From the NCBI RefSeq assembly GCF_002157855.1, contig NZ_CP020880.1, positions 62,001 through 126,000 of the forward strand: DNA of 64,000 nt, read 5' to 3'. This document shows positions 28,126 through 44,633 of the stretch, piece by piece. This DNA comes from Sutcliffiella horikoshii (GTDB taxonomy: Bacteria; Bacillota; Bacilli; Bacillales; Bacillaceae_I). Numbering within the stretch: position 1 is the first letter of the stretch; every line of letters starts with the position of its first letter. The translations under genes were made by a program, and so were the position numbers. The notes beneath the pieces were generated by a model, which was not told the DNA's origin, searched no databases, and saw only the letters and a list, made by a program, of their open reading frames with translations.

Positions 28126-28643
28126 TGAATACAGCTTATATTGCGCTGGGGTCCAATCAAGGAAACCGTGCCCGGTACCTTCACAATGCAGTGGAACAAA
28201 TCCATCAGCATGAAAAGATAACTTTAGATAAGGAATCTTCCATTTATGAAACAGATCCTGTCGGGTATACAGAACAGGACAAATTTTTAAATATGGTAAT
28301 TAAAGTAAACACTCAGTTGGCACCTGTTGATCTATTAAAGGTATTGCAAGAGTTTGAGCATTTTTTTGGGAGGAAAAGAGAGGTGCGCTGGGGCCCTCGT
28401 ACTTTAGACCTTGACATTTTATTGTATAACCAAGAAAATATTGAAACAGAAGAGCTTATTATCCCTCATCCAAGAATGTGGGAAAGAGCTTTTGTTTTTG
28501 TTCCTTTAATGGAGATCGTGGAAAGTAAAGATCTGCCCATAGAGATAGATAGAAAAGAACTTCTTGCACAACAAGATAGAGAAGGGGTACATGTATGGAA
28601 GCCGAAAAGTGGGGAAGACGTATCCGGGCTTACCGAAAGCTAA
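28125..28643 (+). CDS. folK: HPPK, 6-hydroxymethyl-7,8-dihydropterin pyrophosphokinase FolK
   Basis: FolK transfers pyrophosphate from ATP to hydroxymethyl-dihydropterin, the substrate of Sul. It has 172 residues from ATG 28125, one base overlapping the folB stop; GTG 28122 is an alternative. Motifs: IALGSNQGNR, REVRWGPRTLDLDILLY, and PHPRMWERAFV. The last 49 nt overlap yazB. Confidence 0.95.
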   Translation: MNTAYIALGSNQGNRARYLHNAVEQIHQHEKITLDKESSIYETDPVGYTEQDKFLNMVIKVNTQLAPVDLLKVLQEFEHFFGRKREVRWGPRTLDLDILLYNQENIETEELIIPHPRMWERAFVFVPLMEIVESKDLPIEIDRKELLAQQDREGVHVWKPKSGEDVSGLTES

Positions 28644-28825
28644 AAGGATATACCCAAGAATCATTTGCAAAAAATCTTCATATTTCAGTCTCTGTACTAG
28701 GAGAGGTTGAACGGGGAAACCGCGTTCCTTCAGAGGAGCTTGTTCAGTCGATTGCCAAGGAACTGAATATCACGGTAAAGGAACTCGAACCACCAGAACT
28801 AAACAGGGAGGAGGTCAATAACTGA
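28595..28825 (+). CDS. yazB: Small Cro/CI-type HTH protein YazB
   Basis: A 76-residue XRE-family helix-turn-helix protein (YTQESFAKNLHISVSVLGEV) with little else. It is conserved at this position in Bacillus between folK and dusB; its target is unknown. GAAGGGG precedes the ATG, which lies inside folK. Confidence 0.88.
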   Translation: MEAEKWGRRIRAYRKLKGYTQESFAKNLHISVSVLGEVERGNRVPSEELVQSIAKELNITVKELEPPELNREEVNN

Positions 28826-29826
28826 TGTTGAAAATCGGCGATATCACCATGAAAAACCAAGTGGTCTTAGCGCCAATGGCAGGAGTGTGTAATGCCGCGT
28901 TCCGCCTGACGGTTAAAGAATTCGGAGCGGGCCTTGTCTGTGCCGAGATGGTCAGTGACAAAGCGATCCTCTATAAAAATGCCAGAACGATGGGCATGCT
29001 TTATATTGATGAGCGCGAGAAACCACTAAGTCTGCAAATCTTCGGTGGCGAGAAAGATACGCTTGTGGAAGCGGCGAAATTCGTAGACAAAAACACCACA
29101 GCAGACATTATTGATATAAATATGGGATGCCCGGTACCAAAAATCGTCAAGTGTGACGCAGGTGCCAAATGGCTGCTTGATCCGAACAAAATTTATGAGA
29201 TGGTTGCAGCTGTTGTAGATGCAGTAGACAAGCCGGTCACAGTTAAAATGCGCACAGGTTGGGACGAAGAGCATATCTTTGCCATTGAAAATGCCCGTGC
29301 CGTTGAACGCGCAGGCGGGCAAGCGGTAGCGGTCCATGGCCGTACTAGAGTACAAATGTATGAGGGACATGCAGACTGGGACATCATCAAGCAGGTGAAA
29401 GAAGCGGTCAACATCCCTGTCATCGGCAATGGTGACGTTCAAACTCCTCAGGATGCAAAAAGAATGCTCGAGGAAACGGGAGTAGATGGTGTCATGATCG
29501 GTCGCGCGGCCCTCGGAAACCCCTGGATGATTTACAGTACGGTACAGTACTTGGAAACTGGAAAGCTCGTCGGGGAACCATCTGTTCGTGAAAAAATGGA
29601 TGTGTGTAAGCTGCACCTTGATCGTCTTATCGACCTAAAGGGAGAAAATACAGCAGTACGCGAAATGCGCAAACATGCGGCATGGTACTTAAAAGGCATC
29701 CGCGGGAACGCATTAGTTCGTAACTCTATTAATGAATGCAACACAAGAATGGACCTTGTAAATTTACTTGATCACCTTGTAGAAGAGGCTGAGGCAAAAG
29801 AAGCAATGACTTCCCAAGTAGTCTAA
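28825..29826 (+). CDS. dusB: tRNA-dihydrouridine synthase DusB
   Basis: A flavoenzyme reducing uridine to dihydrouridine in tRNA D-loops (333 residues). FMN-binding TIM barrel motifs are LAPMAGVCNAAFR, DINMGCPVPK with the catalytic cysteine, and MIGRAALGNPW. The ATG overlaps the yazB stop (TGATG), with GGGAGGAGGT upstream. It ends the pab-folate transcription unit. Confidence 0.95.
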   Translation: MLKIGDITMKNQVVLAPMAGVCNAAFRLTVKEFGAGLVCAEMVSDKAILYKNARTMGMLYIDEREKPLSLQIFGGEKDTLVEAAKFVDKNTTADIIDINMGCPVPKIVKCDAGAKWLLDPNKIYEMVAAVVDAVDKPVTVKMRTGWDEEHIFAIENARAVERAGGQAVAVHGRTRVQMYEGHADWDIIKQVKEAVNIPVIGNGDVQTPQDAKRMLEETGVDGVMIGRAALGNPWMIYSTVQYLETGKLVGEPSVREKMDVCKLHLDRLIDLKGENTAVREMRKHAAWYLKGIRGNALVRNSINECNTRMDLVNLLDHLVEEAEAKEAMTSQVV

Positions 29827-29861
29827 ACGGCGCTCGGCGACTGTACCCAAAAACACGATGG

Positions 29862-29901
29862 AACTGCCAGTAAGTTGCTACTGGCAGTTTTAGCTTTATT
29901 T
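29862..29901 (+). terminator. Terminator of the pab-folate-dusB unit
   Basis: AACTGCCAGTA (29862-29872) pairs perfectly with TACTGGCAGTT (29879-29889), followed by TTAGCTTTATTT. Confidence 0.85.
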
Positions 29902-29968
29902 ATAGTTGGAAAGTCTATATGATAGATAAAAGAAAAGCTGCTACATAAATGAGTAGATAAATTACTAG

Positions 29969-31474
<1,506 letters not shown>

Positions 31475-31485
31475 TTTTATAAAGT

Positions 31486-31520
31486 AACGCCGCGCTGCTT
31501 ATTTGCAGCGCGGCGTTTTT
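31486..31520 (+). terminator. Terminator of lysS
   Basis: AACGCCGCGCTGC (31486-31498) pairs with GCAGCGCGGCGTT (31505-31517), then T residues. A very stable GC-rich stem. Confidence 0.93.
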
Positions 31521-31628
31521 GATAGGGTTGACGATTGATGGTGACCGTTCAGTTTAGGGGGAAACCACGCACTGAATAATGAGACTATTACAACATTATC
31601 ATTTAACGAAAATAATCGAAAAAACCTA

Positions 31629-31657
31629 TTGCCTTTGTATTCTAGCGATGGTATATT
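31629..31657 (+). promoter_or_regulatory. rRNA operon promoter P1
   Basis: TTGCCT (31629-31634) and TATATT (31652-31657), 17 bp apart, about 240 bp before 16S. Confidence 0.6.
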
Positions 31658-31715
31658 AATATTCGTTGTCACAAACGACATCGTTTCTACCGAAAAAAAG
31701 AAATGAAAAAAGTTG

Positions 31716-31744
31716 TTGACATAAACTGATTGATTTGGTAAGAT
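31716..31744 (+). promoter_or_regulatory. rRNA operon promoter P2
   Basis: TTGACA (31716-31721) and TAAGAT (31739-31744), 17 bp apart. The leader downstream carries the boxA-like TGATCTTTGAAAACT at 31780-31794. No gene is seen in 31521-31890. Confidence 0.8.
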
Positions 31745-31890
31745 AATAAAGTCGCCTTGAGAGAGACGACAGAGTAAATGATCTTTGAAAACTAAACAAA
31801 ACAACAGCGTCATAACGTCGGTTCTACGGAACACGACAAAATGATTTTAAGTAACACAAGCTAGCAAATTTTGAGCAAAAGCTCAGACTC

Positions 31891-36598
<4,708 letters not shown>

Positions 36599-36686
36599 CA
36601 AATAAGTATCGAAATAAGTGAACGATATGAATATCTTGATATGAACACATTATCTAGTTTTGAAGGATCAACCTTCAACTGAATAT

Positions 36687-36804
36687 GTCTGGTAATGATG
36701 GCGAAGAGGTCACACCCGTTCCCATACCGAACACGGAAGTTAAGCTCTTCAGCGCCGATGGTAGTTGGGGGATCTCCCCCTGTGAGAGTAGGACGTTGCC
36801 AGGC
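36687..36804 (+). rRNA. rrf: 5S ribosomal RNA
   Basis: About 118 nt. The terminal stem pairs GTCTGGTAATG with CGTTGCCAGGC, and the core CACACCCGTTCCCATACCGA is typical. Ends are set by the helix and may be off by 1-2 nt. Confidence 0.95.
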
Positions 36805-36817
36805 AAATTTATGGATG

Positions 36818-36844
36818 ACCAGTGCTTATTGCGCTGGTTTTTTT
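36818..36844 (+). terminator. Terminator of the rRNA operon
   Basis: ACCAGTGC (36818-36825) pairs with GCGCTGGT (36831-36838; one G-T), followed by a T run. Confidence 0.9.
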
Positions 36845-36919
36845 GTGCTTTCTTTGTTGGAGGTGAGGTGCCATTTTTGTATATTTGTGTCGAATGACGG
36901 TTAAATCGTCTAACTTAGC

Positions 36920-37039
36920 GGATAAATGGAAAAGTTCGTGGATAAACCAAAAAGATAGCGGATAAATCGAAAAGTTCGTGGATAAACCAAACAGATAGCG
37001 GATAAAACAAAAAGTTCGCGGATAAACCAAAACTTGAAC
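36920..37039. repeat. 20-bp tandem repeat array, six units (second locus)
   Basis: GGATAAA occurs at 36920, 36940, 36960, 36980, 37000 and 37020, exactly 20 bp apart. Units alternate between a type ending AAAAGTTCGT and a type ending AAAGATAGC, so a 40-bp dimer appears to have been amplified. It lies just after the rRNA terminator. The core and period equal those of the array at 10165. No gene is visible between the array and the ctsR promoter (37040-37255). Confidence 0.92.
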
Positions 37040-37091
37040 TATAATTTTAAAACGCCCCCCTTCAACCACCCGTCCCCCCTCTAAAACTTCT

Positions 37092-37142
37092 TTTGAACAA
37101 TTTTGACCAATTGACGTTTAAACACCTCCCAAAAGTGGAATT
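37092..37142 (+). promoter_or_regulatory. Weak candidates: second CtsR-like box and sigma-B-like promoter
   Basis: TTTGAAC-AAT-TTTGACC (37092-37108) is a CtsR-type heptad repeat on the opposite strand with imperfect bases. GTTTAA (37116-37121), 15 bp, GGAATT (37137-37142) weakly resembles a sigma-B promoter; the B. subtilis operon has one. Both are tentative. Confidence 0.3.
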
Positions 37143-37255
37143 CTGTTTGAGAGAGGCTTCTCTGCAAGAAACTCTGCCCTCAACTTTCACCCTACATAAA
37201 GGACGCACTAAAACCAAACCACACAGAATGACAGTTTTTAGCGAAAGGTTATCTA

Positions 37256-37284
37256 TTGAATTTTTTCGGAAGGTCTTATATATT
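37256..37284 (+). promoter_or_regulatory. Sigma-A promoter of the ctsR operon
   Basis: TTGAAT (37256-37261) and TATATT (37279-37284), 17 bp apart, immediately upstream of the CtsR box. Confidence 0.75.
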
Positions 37285-37292
37285 TTACATAT

Positions 37293-37309
37293 AGTCAAAG
37301 ATAGTCAAG
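37293..37309 (+). promoter_or_regulatory. CtsR operator
   Basis: AGTCAAA-GAT-AGTCAAG matches the CtsR heptad direct repeat (A/GGTCAAA NAN A/GGTCAAA) with one mismatch. It lies at the transcription start region of the ctsR promoter, fitting autorepression relieved by heat. Confidence 0.85.
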
Positions 37310-37327
37310 GTCAGATAGGAGGATAGC

Positions 37328-37789
37328 ATGAGAAACATATCTGATGTCATTGAGCAATATTTGAAACAGGTGTTGGAGGGGAGCAGAGAGAATTCTGCTG
37401 AGATCAAACGCAGTGAGATTGCAGATAAGTTTGAATGTGTGCCCTCTCAAATTAATTATGTGATCAATACTAGATTTACAATTGAACGAGGATATTTGGT
37501 GGAGAGCAAGCGTGGGGGCGGTGGCTATATTAGGATTATTAAGATTAAGCCGCATGATCATTTGCATTTGATCGACCAGCTTATAGAACTAATAGATGTG
37601 AGAGTTTCCCAGGCCAGTGCGGAGGATGTTATCTTCCGGTTGGTGGAGGAGAAGGTGATTTCCGCTAGGGAAGCGAAGATAATGGTTAGTGTCATGGACC
37701 GCTCTGTCTTATATTTGGGCTTGCCTGAAAGAGATGAGCTGCGGGCAAGGATGTTAACGGCCATGCTGACTACACTGAAGTATCGGTAG
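37328..37789 (+). CDS. ctsR: Class III heat-shock repressor CtsR
   Basis: Dimeric winged-helix repressor of clp genes, 153 residues. The DNA-binding domain includes EIADKFECVPSQINYVINTRF and the beta-wing RGGGGYIRI, whose glycine-rich tip is the thermosensor in B. subtilis. ATAGGAGGATAGC precedes the ATG. First of ctsR-mcsA-mcsB-clpC, with a CtsR box in its own promoter. Confidence 0.97.
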   Translation: MRNISDVIEQYLKQVLEGSRENSAEIKRSEIADKFECVPSQINYVINTRFTIERGYLVESKRGGGGYIRIIKIKPHDHLHLIDQLIELIDVRVSQASAEDVIFRLVEEKVISAREAKIMVSVMDRSVLYLGLPERDELRARMLTAMLTTLKYR

Positions 37790-37800
37790 GGGGGATAAAA

Positions 37801-38349
37801 ATGGTATGTCAAGAATGTAATGAGCGTCCAGCTGCTTTGCATTTTACAAAGATTATTAATGGTGAAAAATCCGAGATTCATATATGTGAGCAATGTGCTC
37901 AAGAAAAAGGCAGTATGTCGATGTTTACTGGTGGATCTGGTTTTTCCATCAATAACCTGATTGCCGGGTTGTTGAATACGGAACAGGCGATTCCAAATCC
38001 ACAACAGGAAGAACTTGATCCGCCAAAAATTTTGCAATGCGAGCGTTGTAAGATGACGTTTCAGCAGTTTACGAAAATTGGCCGGTTTGGTTGTTCGGAA
38101 TGTTATCATACTTTCTCCGACAAAATGCAGCCCATTTTAAAAAGATTGCATAGCGGAAACACGGTGCATGCCGGGAAGATTCCGAAACGAATTGGCGGGA
38201 GCATGCATGTGAGGAAAGAAATTGATGCGCTTAGAGAAGAGTTGCAAGAACTTATTTTACAGGAAGAATTCGAGAGTGCGGCGAATACTAGAGATAGAAT
38301 TAGAGAATTGGAAAGGCAACTGAGTGAAAAAAGAGAGGGGGAGCAGTAG
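37801..38349 (+). CDS. mcsA: Zinc-finger activator of arginine kinase, McsA
   Basis: McsA (182 residues) binds and activates McsB and delivers targets to ClpC. It has several CXXC units (CQECNERPA, CEQCAQ, CERCKM, CSECYHTF) and a C-terminal UVR domain (LREELQELILQEEFESAANTRD trimmed to its core EEFESAANTRD). AGGGGGG precedes the ATG; mcsB begins directly after the stop. Confidence 0.95.
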   Translation: MVCQECNERPAALHFTKIINGEKSEIHICEQCAQEKGSMSMFTGGSGFSINNLIAGLLNTEQAIPNPQQEELDPPKILQCERCKMTFQQFTKIGRFGCSECYHTFSDKMQPILKRLHSGNTVHAGKIPKRIGGSMHVRKEIDALREELQELILQEEFESAANTRDRIRELERQLSEKREGEQ

Positions 38350-39414
38350 ATGTCTCTTGAACACTTTTTGAACAATGCGGTCAGTTCCTGGATGAAGCAG
38401 GAGGGTCCGGATTCAGATATCGTCCTTAGCAGCAGAGTAAGGCTTGCCAGGAACCTTGAAGAGATGCAGTTTCCGACCGTGTCGAGCAACGAGGAAGCAC
38501 AGCAGATTGTTGCTATTATGAAACAGCATTTTGGGGAAAAGAAGTTTCAGGATCTCGGGGAGTTGGAGTTTCTCCTTATGGAGGAATTGAATGCTTTAGA
38601 GAAGCGAGTGTTGGTAGAAAAGCACTTAATCAGTCCACAACTGGCGGAGGATTCGGCATTTGGAGCATGTTTGTTATCACCGAATGAAGAAGTGAGCATT
38701 ATGATAAATGAGGAGGATCATATCAGGATTCAATGCTTGTTTCCCGGCCTGCAGTTAAATGAAGCGTTGCAGGTAGCCAATTCATTGGATGATTGGATAG
38801 AAGAAAAGATTGATTATGCGTTTGATGAAAAACGAGGATACTTAACGAGTTGCCCGACAAATGTGGGGACGGGGCTAAGAGCTTCCGTCATGATGCACTT
38901 GCCCGCACTGGTGTTGACGCAGCAGATGAACAGAATTGTTCCGGCAATTAATCAATTGGGATTAGTTGTTAGAGGAATTTATGGGGAAGGTAGCGAAGCT
39001 TTAGGGAACATCTTTCAGATTTCCAACCAAATGACACTCGGCAAGTCAGAAGAGGATATTGTTCAGGACCTTATGGGTGTGGTACAACAACTTATTTCTC
39101 AAGAGCGCTCTGCCAGAGAAGCATTAGTCAAAACTTCGAACATACAATTAGAAGATAGAGTATTTCGCTCATACGGATTGTTGGCACACAGTCGTATAAT
39201 AGAAACGAAAGAGGCGGCAAAATGTTTGTCGAATGTGAGGCTTGGTATAGACTTAGGCTATATCACCGACATATCTAGATCCATTTTGAATGAATTAATG
39301 ATATTAACTCAACCGGGCTTCTTGCAGCAATATGCAGGAGGGCCATTAAAGCCTAATGAAAGAGATGTTCGCAGGGCCAGCTTGATTCGGGAAAGAATGC
39401 GATTAAATAGATAA
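38350..39414 (+). CDS. mcsB: Protein-arginine kinase McsB
   Basis: Phosphoarginine marks made by McsB send proteins to ClpCP. It has 354 residues with the phosphagen-kinase fold: [10 protein letters not shown], the catalytic loop [18 protein letters not shown], and a C-terminal pArg-binding part. GAGGGGGAGC lies before the ATG. It is coupled to mcsA at zero distance. Confidence 0.97.
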   Translation: MSLEHFLNNAVSSWMKQEGPDSDIVLSSRVRLARNLEEMQFPTVSSNEEAQQIVAIMKQHFGEKKFQDLGELEFLLMEELNALEKRVLVEKHLISPQLAEDSAFGACLLSPNEEVSIMINEEDHIRIQCLFPGLQLNEALQVANSLDDWIEEKIDYAFDEKRGYLTSCPTNVGTGLRASVMMHLPALVLTQQMNRIVPAINQLGLVVRGIYGEGSEALGNIFQISNQMTLGKSEEDIVQDLMGVVQQLISQERSAREALVKTSNIQLEDRVFRSYGLLAHSRIIETKEAAKCLSNVRLGIDLGYITDISRSILNELMILTQPGFLQQYAGGPLKPNERDVRRASLIRERMRLNR

Positions 39415-39436
39415 AATATTCGGGAGGCGAATGGAT

Positions 39437-41875
39437 ATGATGTTTGGTCGATTTACAGAAAGAGCGCAAAAAGTATTGGCATTGGCACAGGAAGAGGCAT
39501 TGCGCCTAGGCCATAATAATATTGGAACAGAGCATATCTTACTTGGACTGGTAAGAGAAGGGGAAGGGATTGCTGCAAAAGCATTAATTGCCCTTGGCTT
39601 GGGACCGGAAAAAATTCAAAAAGAAGTAGAAAATCTTATTGGAAGAGGGCAGGACAGTGGCCAATCGATTCCTCACTATACACCAAGAGCGAAGAAGGTC
39701 ATTGAGCTTTCCATGGATGAAGCCCGTAAACTTGGTCATTCTTATGTAGGAACAGAGCACGTGCTGCTTGGTTTGATCCGTGAGGGAGAAGGGGTTGCGG
39801 CACGAGTATTGAACAACTTGGGAGTGAGCTTAAACAAGGCTCGCCAGCAAGTGTTGCAGCTGCTTGGAAGCAATGAGTCTTCCGGAGGACATTCAGGTGG
39901 AGCTTCTGCCAATGTGAATACGCCTACACTTGATAGCCTGGCAAGGGACCTGACAGCAGTCGCACGTGAAGGCAGCTTGGATCCTGTTATCGGACGAAGC
40001 AAAGAAATTCAGCGTGTAATTGAGGTACTTAGCCGCAGAACAAAAAATAACCCGGTGTTGATCGGGGAGCCTGGTGTAGGTAAAACGGCCATTGCAGAAG
40101 GACTTGCACAGCAAATTGTGAGCAATGAAGTACCGGAAATCCTTCGAGATAAGCGTGTAATGACACTTGACATGGGTACGGTTGTAGCTGGTACGAAATA
40201 TCGTGGGGAGTTTGAGGACCGCTTGAAAAAGGTGATGGATGAGATCCGTCAAGCAGGTAACATCATTCTTTTCATTGACGAACTTCATACATTAATCGGT
40301 GCCGGTGGAGCAGAGGGTGCCATTGACGCATCCAATATCTTAAAACCATCCTTAGCTCGTGGAGAGTTGCAATGTATCGGTGCCACAACGCTTGATGAGT
40401 ACCGTAAATATATCGAAAAAGATGCAGCACTTGAGCGTCGTTTCCAGCCGATCACAGTGGATGAGCCGACAACAGCGGAGTCCATTCAGATTCTGACAGG
40501 ACTGCGTGACCGTTATGAAGCGCACCATCGTGTATCCATCACGGATGAGGCGATTGAGCAGGCGGTTAAGCTTTCCGACCGTTACATTTCTGACCGCTTC
40601 CTGCCGGATAAAGCGATTGATCTAATTGATGAGGCGGGATCAAAAGTTCGCCTTCGTTCTTTCACCACTCCTCCTAACTTGAAGGAGTTAGAAGTGAAGC
40701 TTGAGTCAGTGAGGAACGAGAAGGATGCTGCAGTGCAGAGCCAGGAGTTTGAAAAAGCTGCGTCTTTAAGAGATACCGAACAACGTCTTCGTGAACAATT
40801 AGAAGAAACGAAGAAAACGTGGAAAGAAAAGCAAGGACAAGAGAATTCCGAGGTGACAGTAGAAGATATTGCGATGGTGGTCTCTAGCTGGACGGGAATT
40901 CCGGTTTCAAAACTTGCACAAACAGAAACAGATAAACTGTTAAACATGGAATCTTTATTGCACTCCCGTGTTATCGGACAGGATGAAGCGGTTAAAGCAG
41001 TATCAAAAGCCGTTCGTCGAGCACGTGCCGGCTTGAAGGATCCGAAACGTCCAATTGGTTCCTTCATATTCCTTGGGCCGACTGGGGTAGGTAAAACAGA
41101 GCTTGCAAGAGCACTGGCGGAATCTATCTTTGGTGATGAGGATGCCATGATCCGTATTGATATGTCTGAGTATATGGAGAAGCATTCGACTTCCCGTCTT
41201 GTCGGTTCCCCTCCAGGGTATGTCGGATATGATGAAGGCGGCCAGCTGACGGAGAAGGTTCGACGTAAACCGTATTCTGTTATTCTTTTAGATGAAATTG
41301 AAAAGGCACATCCTGATGTGTTCAATATTTTATTACAAGTGTTAGAGGATGGCCGCCTGACGGATTCAAAGGGTCGTACAGTGGACTTCCGAAACACGCT
41401 TGTCATTATGACGTCAAATGTTGGGGCAGACGCATTAAAGCGCAACAAATACGTCGGCTTTAATGTACAGGATGAAAACCAAAACTATAAAGACATGAAA
41501 GGGAAAGTGATGGAGGAGCTGAAAAAGGCGTTCCGTCCGGAGTTCCTGAACCGTGTTGATGAAATGATAGTGTTCCACTCTTTAGAGAAGACACACTTGA
41601 AAGAAATCGTTACCCTGCTTTCTGAGCAGTTAACGAAACGCCTGAAAGAGCAGGATATCGATTTGGAGCTGACAGAAGCTGCAAAAGAAAAGATTTCAGA
41701 AGAAGGATACGATCCGGAATACGGTGCAAGACCGTTGCGCCGTGCGATCCAAAAACATGTGGAAGATAAACTTTCAGAAGAACTGTTAAAAGGTAATATT
41801 GAGAAAGGCAAGAAAATCTCCTTGGATGTTGTAGATGGGGAATTTGTTGTCCGTGATGTGGAGATAGTAAAATAA
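39437..41875 (+). CDS. clpC: AAA+ ATPase ClpC
   Basis: The unfoldase partner of ClpP, 812 residues from ATG 39437 ([11 protein letters not shown]). This start is preferred since GGGAGGCG ends 7 nt upstream; ATG 39431 is too close. Domains: two N-terminal Clp repeats (residues 1-145), D1 with GEPGVGKT (210-217), a coiled-coil M domain with a UVR-like segment (420-475) where McsA/MecA act, and D2 with GPTGVGKT (547-554). Last of the CtsR operon; a modest terminator follows. Confidence 0.98.
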   Translation: MMFGRFTERAQKVLALAQEEALRLGHNNIGTEHILLGLVREGEGIAAKALIALGLGPEKIQKEVENLIGRGQDSGQSIPHYTPRAKKVIELSMDEARKLGHSYVGTEHVLLGLIREGEGVAARVLNNLGVSLNKARQQVLQLLGSNESSGGHSGGASANVNTPTLDSLARDLTAVAREGSLDPVIGRSKEIQRVIEVLSRRTKNNPVLIGEPGVGKTAIAEGLAQQIVSNEVPEILRDKRVMTLDMGTVVAGTKYRGEFEDRLKKVMDEIRQAGNIILFIDELHTLIGAGGAEGAIDASNILKPSLARGELQCIGATTLDEYRKYIEKDAALERRFQPITVDEPTTAESIQILTGLRDRYEAHHRVSITDEAIEQAVKLSDRYISDRFLPDKAIDLIDEAGSKVRLRSFTTPPNLKELEVKLESVRNEKDAAVQSQEFEKAASLRDTEQRLREQLEETKKTWKEKQGQENSEVTVEDIAMVVSSWTGIPVSKLAQTETDKLLNMESLLHSRVIGQDEAVKAVSKAVRRARAGLKDPKRPIGSFIFLGPTGVGKTELARALAESIFGDEDAMIRIDMSEYMEKHSTSRLVGSPPGYVGYDEGGQLTEKVRRKPYSVILLDEIEKAHPDVFNILLQVLEDGRLTDSKGRTVDFRNTLVIMTSNVGADALKRNKYVGFNVQDENQNYKDMKGKVMEELKKAFRPEFLNRVDEMIVFHSLEKTHLKEIVTLLSEQLTKRLKEQDIDLELTEAAKEKISEEGYDPEYGARPLRRAIQKHVEDKLSEELLKGNIEKGKKISLDVVDGEFVVRDVEIVK

Positions 41876-41908
41876 GGTTGCTGGTCGTTTGCATGGCTGT
41901 ATAGAAGT

Positions 41909-41947
41909 GGAGGTAAGCTCTTGATATAAGGGCTTTCCTCCTTTCTT
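41909..41947 (+). terminator. Probable terminator after clpC
   Basis: GGAGG-T-AAGC (41909-41918) pairs with GGCTT-T-CCTCC (41931-41941) with one T-T mismatch, followed by TTTCTTG. It is moderately strong, so read-through to radA is possible. Confidence 0.55.
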
Positions 41948-42073
41948 GTATTTTCCAATGGTTAAGATTAGCGTAATTTATGTGAAATAAGGTATCATAA
42001 AAGAAGGAAAACAATGGTATTTTTATAACACTCTTTTCATAAAGATTATTGTTCAAATAGAGAGGGTTTTTGG

Positions 42074-43450
42074 ATGGCAAAGCGTAAGACAAAGTTTATG
42101 TGTAAGGAATGCGGGTATGAGTCACCTAAGTGGATGGGGAAATGTCCTGGGTGCAACGCGTGGAATACGATGGTGGAGGAGCTAGAAGAGTCCAGGACGC
42201 CGAGGCGCGGAGGTTTTACAACGTCTTCCTCTACACTGGCAAGAAAAGCAGAATCCATCACCAAAGTGGAAAATATAAAGCAATCCAGGATATATACAGA
42301 TATGGATGAGTGCAATAGAGTGCTTGGTGGCGGGTTGGTCCAAGGATCCCTTGTACTGATTGGAGGAGACCCCGGTATTGGAAAGTCGACTTTATTGCTG
42401 CAGGTGTGCAGTCAACTAGCATTAAAAAAACATCGTGTCCTATACATATCGGGGGAAGAATCTGTTCAGCAAACAAAGCTGCGGGCAGACCGTTTAGGTG
42501 TACAGGCAGAAGAGTTGTTTGTTTTATCAGAAACGGACTTTGAACTTGTTGCAAAAGCGGTGGACGATGTACAACCGACCTTGCTTGTTGTCGATTCCAT
42601 CCAAACCGTTTACCATCCTGCTGTTACCTCCGCTCCTGGGAGTGTGTCACAGGTTAGAGAATGTACGGCTGAGTTGATGCGGATCGCTAAGACAAAGAAT
42701 ATTGCTGTCTTCATCGTAGGTCATGTCACGAAAGAAGGTTCTATTGCAGGGCCCCGTCTTTTAGAACATATGGTGGATACGGTGTTATATTTTGAAGGAG
42801 AAAGGCACCATACGTATCGTATTTTGCGTTCGGTTAAAAATAGATTCGGTTCGACAAATGAGATTGGTATTTTTGAAATGAAGGAAGAAGGTTTGACGGA
42901 AGTGAAGAACCCGTCTGAAATCTTTTTAGAAGAACGGTCAAAAGGAGCTGCAGGTTCCACCGTAGTAGCGTCTATGGAAGGTACAAGGCCCGTATTGGTA
43001 GAAATCCAGGCATTGATCTCTCCAACGGGGTACGGAAATCCAAGAAGAATGGCGACAGGAATCGATCACAACAGGGTATCGCTTATAATGGCAGTGCTTG
43101 AAAAAAGAGTCGGGCTGTTGCTGCAAAATCAGGATGCCTACTTGAAAGTGGCAGGAGGGGTTAAACTCGATGAGCCGGCCATTGACCTTGCTGTTGCGGT
43201 CAGCATTGCCTCCAGTTTCCGTAACCAAACGTCTGAACCAACAGATGTGGTGATAGGGGAAGTGGGACTGACAGGTGAGATTAGAAGGGTGTCCCGCATT
43301 GAGCAACGTGTTCAAGAAGCGGCAAAGCTTGGGTTCAAACGAGTAATCATACCGGCGAAAAACCTGGGAGGCTGGACCATTCCGAAAGAGGTTAATGTGA
43401 TAGGAGTCAACACCATCGAACAGGCTCTTCAATATACTCTAGGGGGATAG
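42074..43450 (+). CDS. radA: DNA repair protein RadA
   Basis: RadA is a RecA-like helicase that extends recombination D-loops. It has 458 residues: zinc finger C10, C13, C24, C27 (CKECGYE, CPGC), Walker [11 protein letters not shown], the RadA-specific KNRFG motif, and a Lon-like C-terminal domain. The next gene, disA, starts 2 nt later; the two proteins interact in B. subtilis. Confidence 0.96.
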   Translation: MAKRKTKFMCKECGYESPKWMGKCPGCNAWNTMVEELEESRTPRRGGFTTSSSTLARKAESITKVENIKQSRIYTDMDECNRVLGGGLVQGSLVLIGGDPGIGKSTLLLQVCSQLALKKHRVLYISGEESVQQTKLRADRLGVQAEELFVLSETDFELVAKAVDDVQPTLLVVDSIQTVYHPAVTSAPGSVSQVRECTAELMRIAKTKNIAVFIVGHVTKEGSIAGPRLLEHMVDTVLYFEGERHHTYRILRSVKNRFGSTNEIGIFEMKEEGLTEVKNPSEIFLEERSKGAAGSTVVASMEGTRPVLVEIQALISPTGYGNPRRMATGIDHNRVSLIMAVLEKRVGLLLQNQDAYLKVAGGVKLDEPAIDLAVAVSIASSFRNQTSEPTDVVIGEVGLTGEIRRVSRIEQRVQEAAKLGFKRVIIPAKNLGGWTIPKEVNVIGVNTIEQALQYTLGG

Positions 43451-43452
43451 AG

Positions 43453-44526
43453 ATGGAAGAACAACGGCAGAAAGAAAAAATAATGGCAGATACCTTACAG
43501 TTTATCGCACCCGGAACACCTATTCGGGAAGGGATTAACAATATTCTTCGTTCTCAAACCGGCGGACTTGTGGTCGTGGGTTTCAATGATAAAGTGAAAG
43601 AGATGGTAGACGGCGGCTTTTCGATCAATTGTCCATTCAGCCCGGCTTATGTATATGAGTTGGCCAAAATGGATGGTGCCATCATCTTGAATGAAAAAGG
43701 GACGAAGATACTCTATGCTAACGCGCAACTAACACCTAATTCCACTATCATTTCCACAGAAACTGGAATGAGGCATCGAACGGCAGAACGTGTGGCTAAG
43801 CAGACTGGCTGTCTTGTTGTCGCCATCTCCCAGCGCCGTAATGTCATTACCTTGTATAAAGGCGACTTCCGTTATGCACTGCGGGATATCGGGGTTATTT
43901 TTACAAAGGCGAACCAAGCAATACAAACATTGGAAAAATATAAAACCGTACTAGATCAAGGGATTACCAATCTTGGTGCTTTAGAATTTGAAGAACAAGT
44001 ATCATTATCGGAACTTTTACAGGTGATACATCGTATAGAAATGGTACTAAGGATTAAAAATGAAATTTTAAGCTATATCAATGAGCTTGGAACGGAAGGC
44101 AGACTGATCCGGCTGCAAATGACAGAACTTCTTGCCCATATTGAAGAAGAAGCCATTCTCCTCATAAAAGATTATTGCGTTGATAAAGAGATGGATGCAT
44201 TCATGATTTTAAGGCGTTTGCAGGAGTTGGCAAATACGGATTTATTAGATGATGCTGTTATCTTGAAGATGCTTGGGTATTCAGGATTTATGAATCCAGA
44301 TGAAATCGTCCTCCCAAGAGGATATCGAGTTTTGCATAAGATTCCAAGACTTCCACCGCTTGTCATCGAAAACCTTGTCTGCAAGTTCTGGAATTTGAAG
44401 CAGATTCTGAACGCTACAGTGGAGGAATTAGATGATGTGGATGGGATTGGTGAGGTACGGGCCCGGAAAATTAAAGAGGGATTGAAACGGATACAGGATC
44501 AGTTATTAATTGATCGACAAATGTAA
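43453..44526 (+). CDS. disA: DNA-integrity scanning diadenylate cyclase DisA
   Basis: Makes c-di-AMP while scanning DNA and pauses at branched structures, delaying sporulation. It has 357 residues. The DAC domain carries DGA (74-76) and RHR (107-109); a helical middle and a C-terminal RuvA-like helix-hairpin-helix ([19 protein letters not shown]) follow. The octamer-forming HhH domain is intact. Confidence 0.97.
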   Translation: MEEQRQKEKIMADTLQFIAPGTPIREGINNILRSQTGGLVVVGFNDKVKEMVDGGFSINCPFSPAYVYELAKMDGAIILNEKGTKILYANAQLTPNSTIISTETGMRHRTAERVAKQTGCLVVAISQRRNVITLYKGDFRYALRDIGVIFTKANQAIQTLEKYKTVLDQGITNLGALEFEEQVSLSELLQVIHRIEMVLRIKNEILSYINELGTEGRLIRLQMTELLAHIEEEAILLIKDYCVDKEMDAFMILRRLQELANTDLLDDAVILKMLGYSGFMNPDEIVLPRGYRVLHKIPRLPPLVIENLVCKFWNLKQILNATVEELDDVDGIGEVRARKIKEGLKRIQDQLLIDRQM

Positions 44527-44633
44527 GCCGTAAAACCAGGAATGTGACAAAATCCTTACAAAAGTAAATTAAAAGTTTTTTCGACGTTTTATTTAAAGGA
44601 AACTGTTTATAATGAATAAAGGGAGGTGAGGCA

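Noticed and set aside
40582-41448. 288-codon minus-strand frame opposite clpC
   Set aside because: Antisense shadow; clpC is intact with both AAA+ domains.
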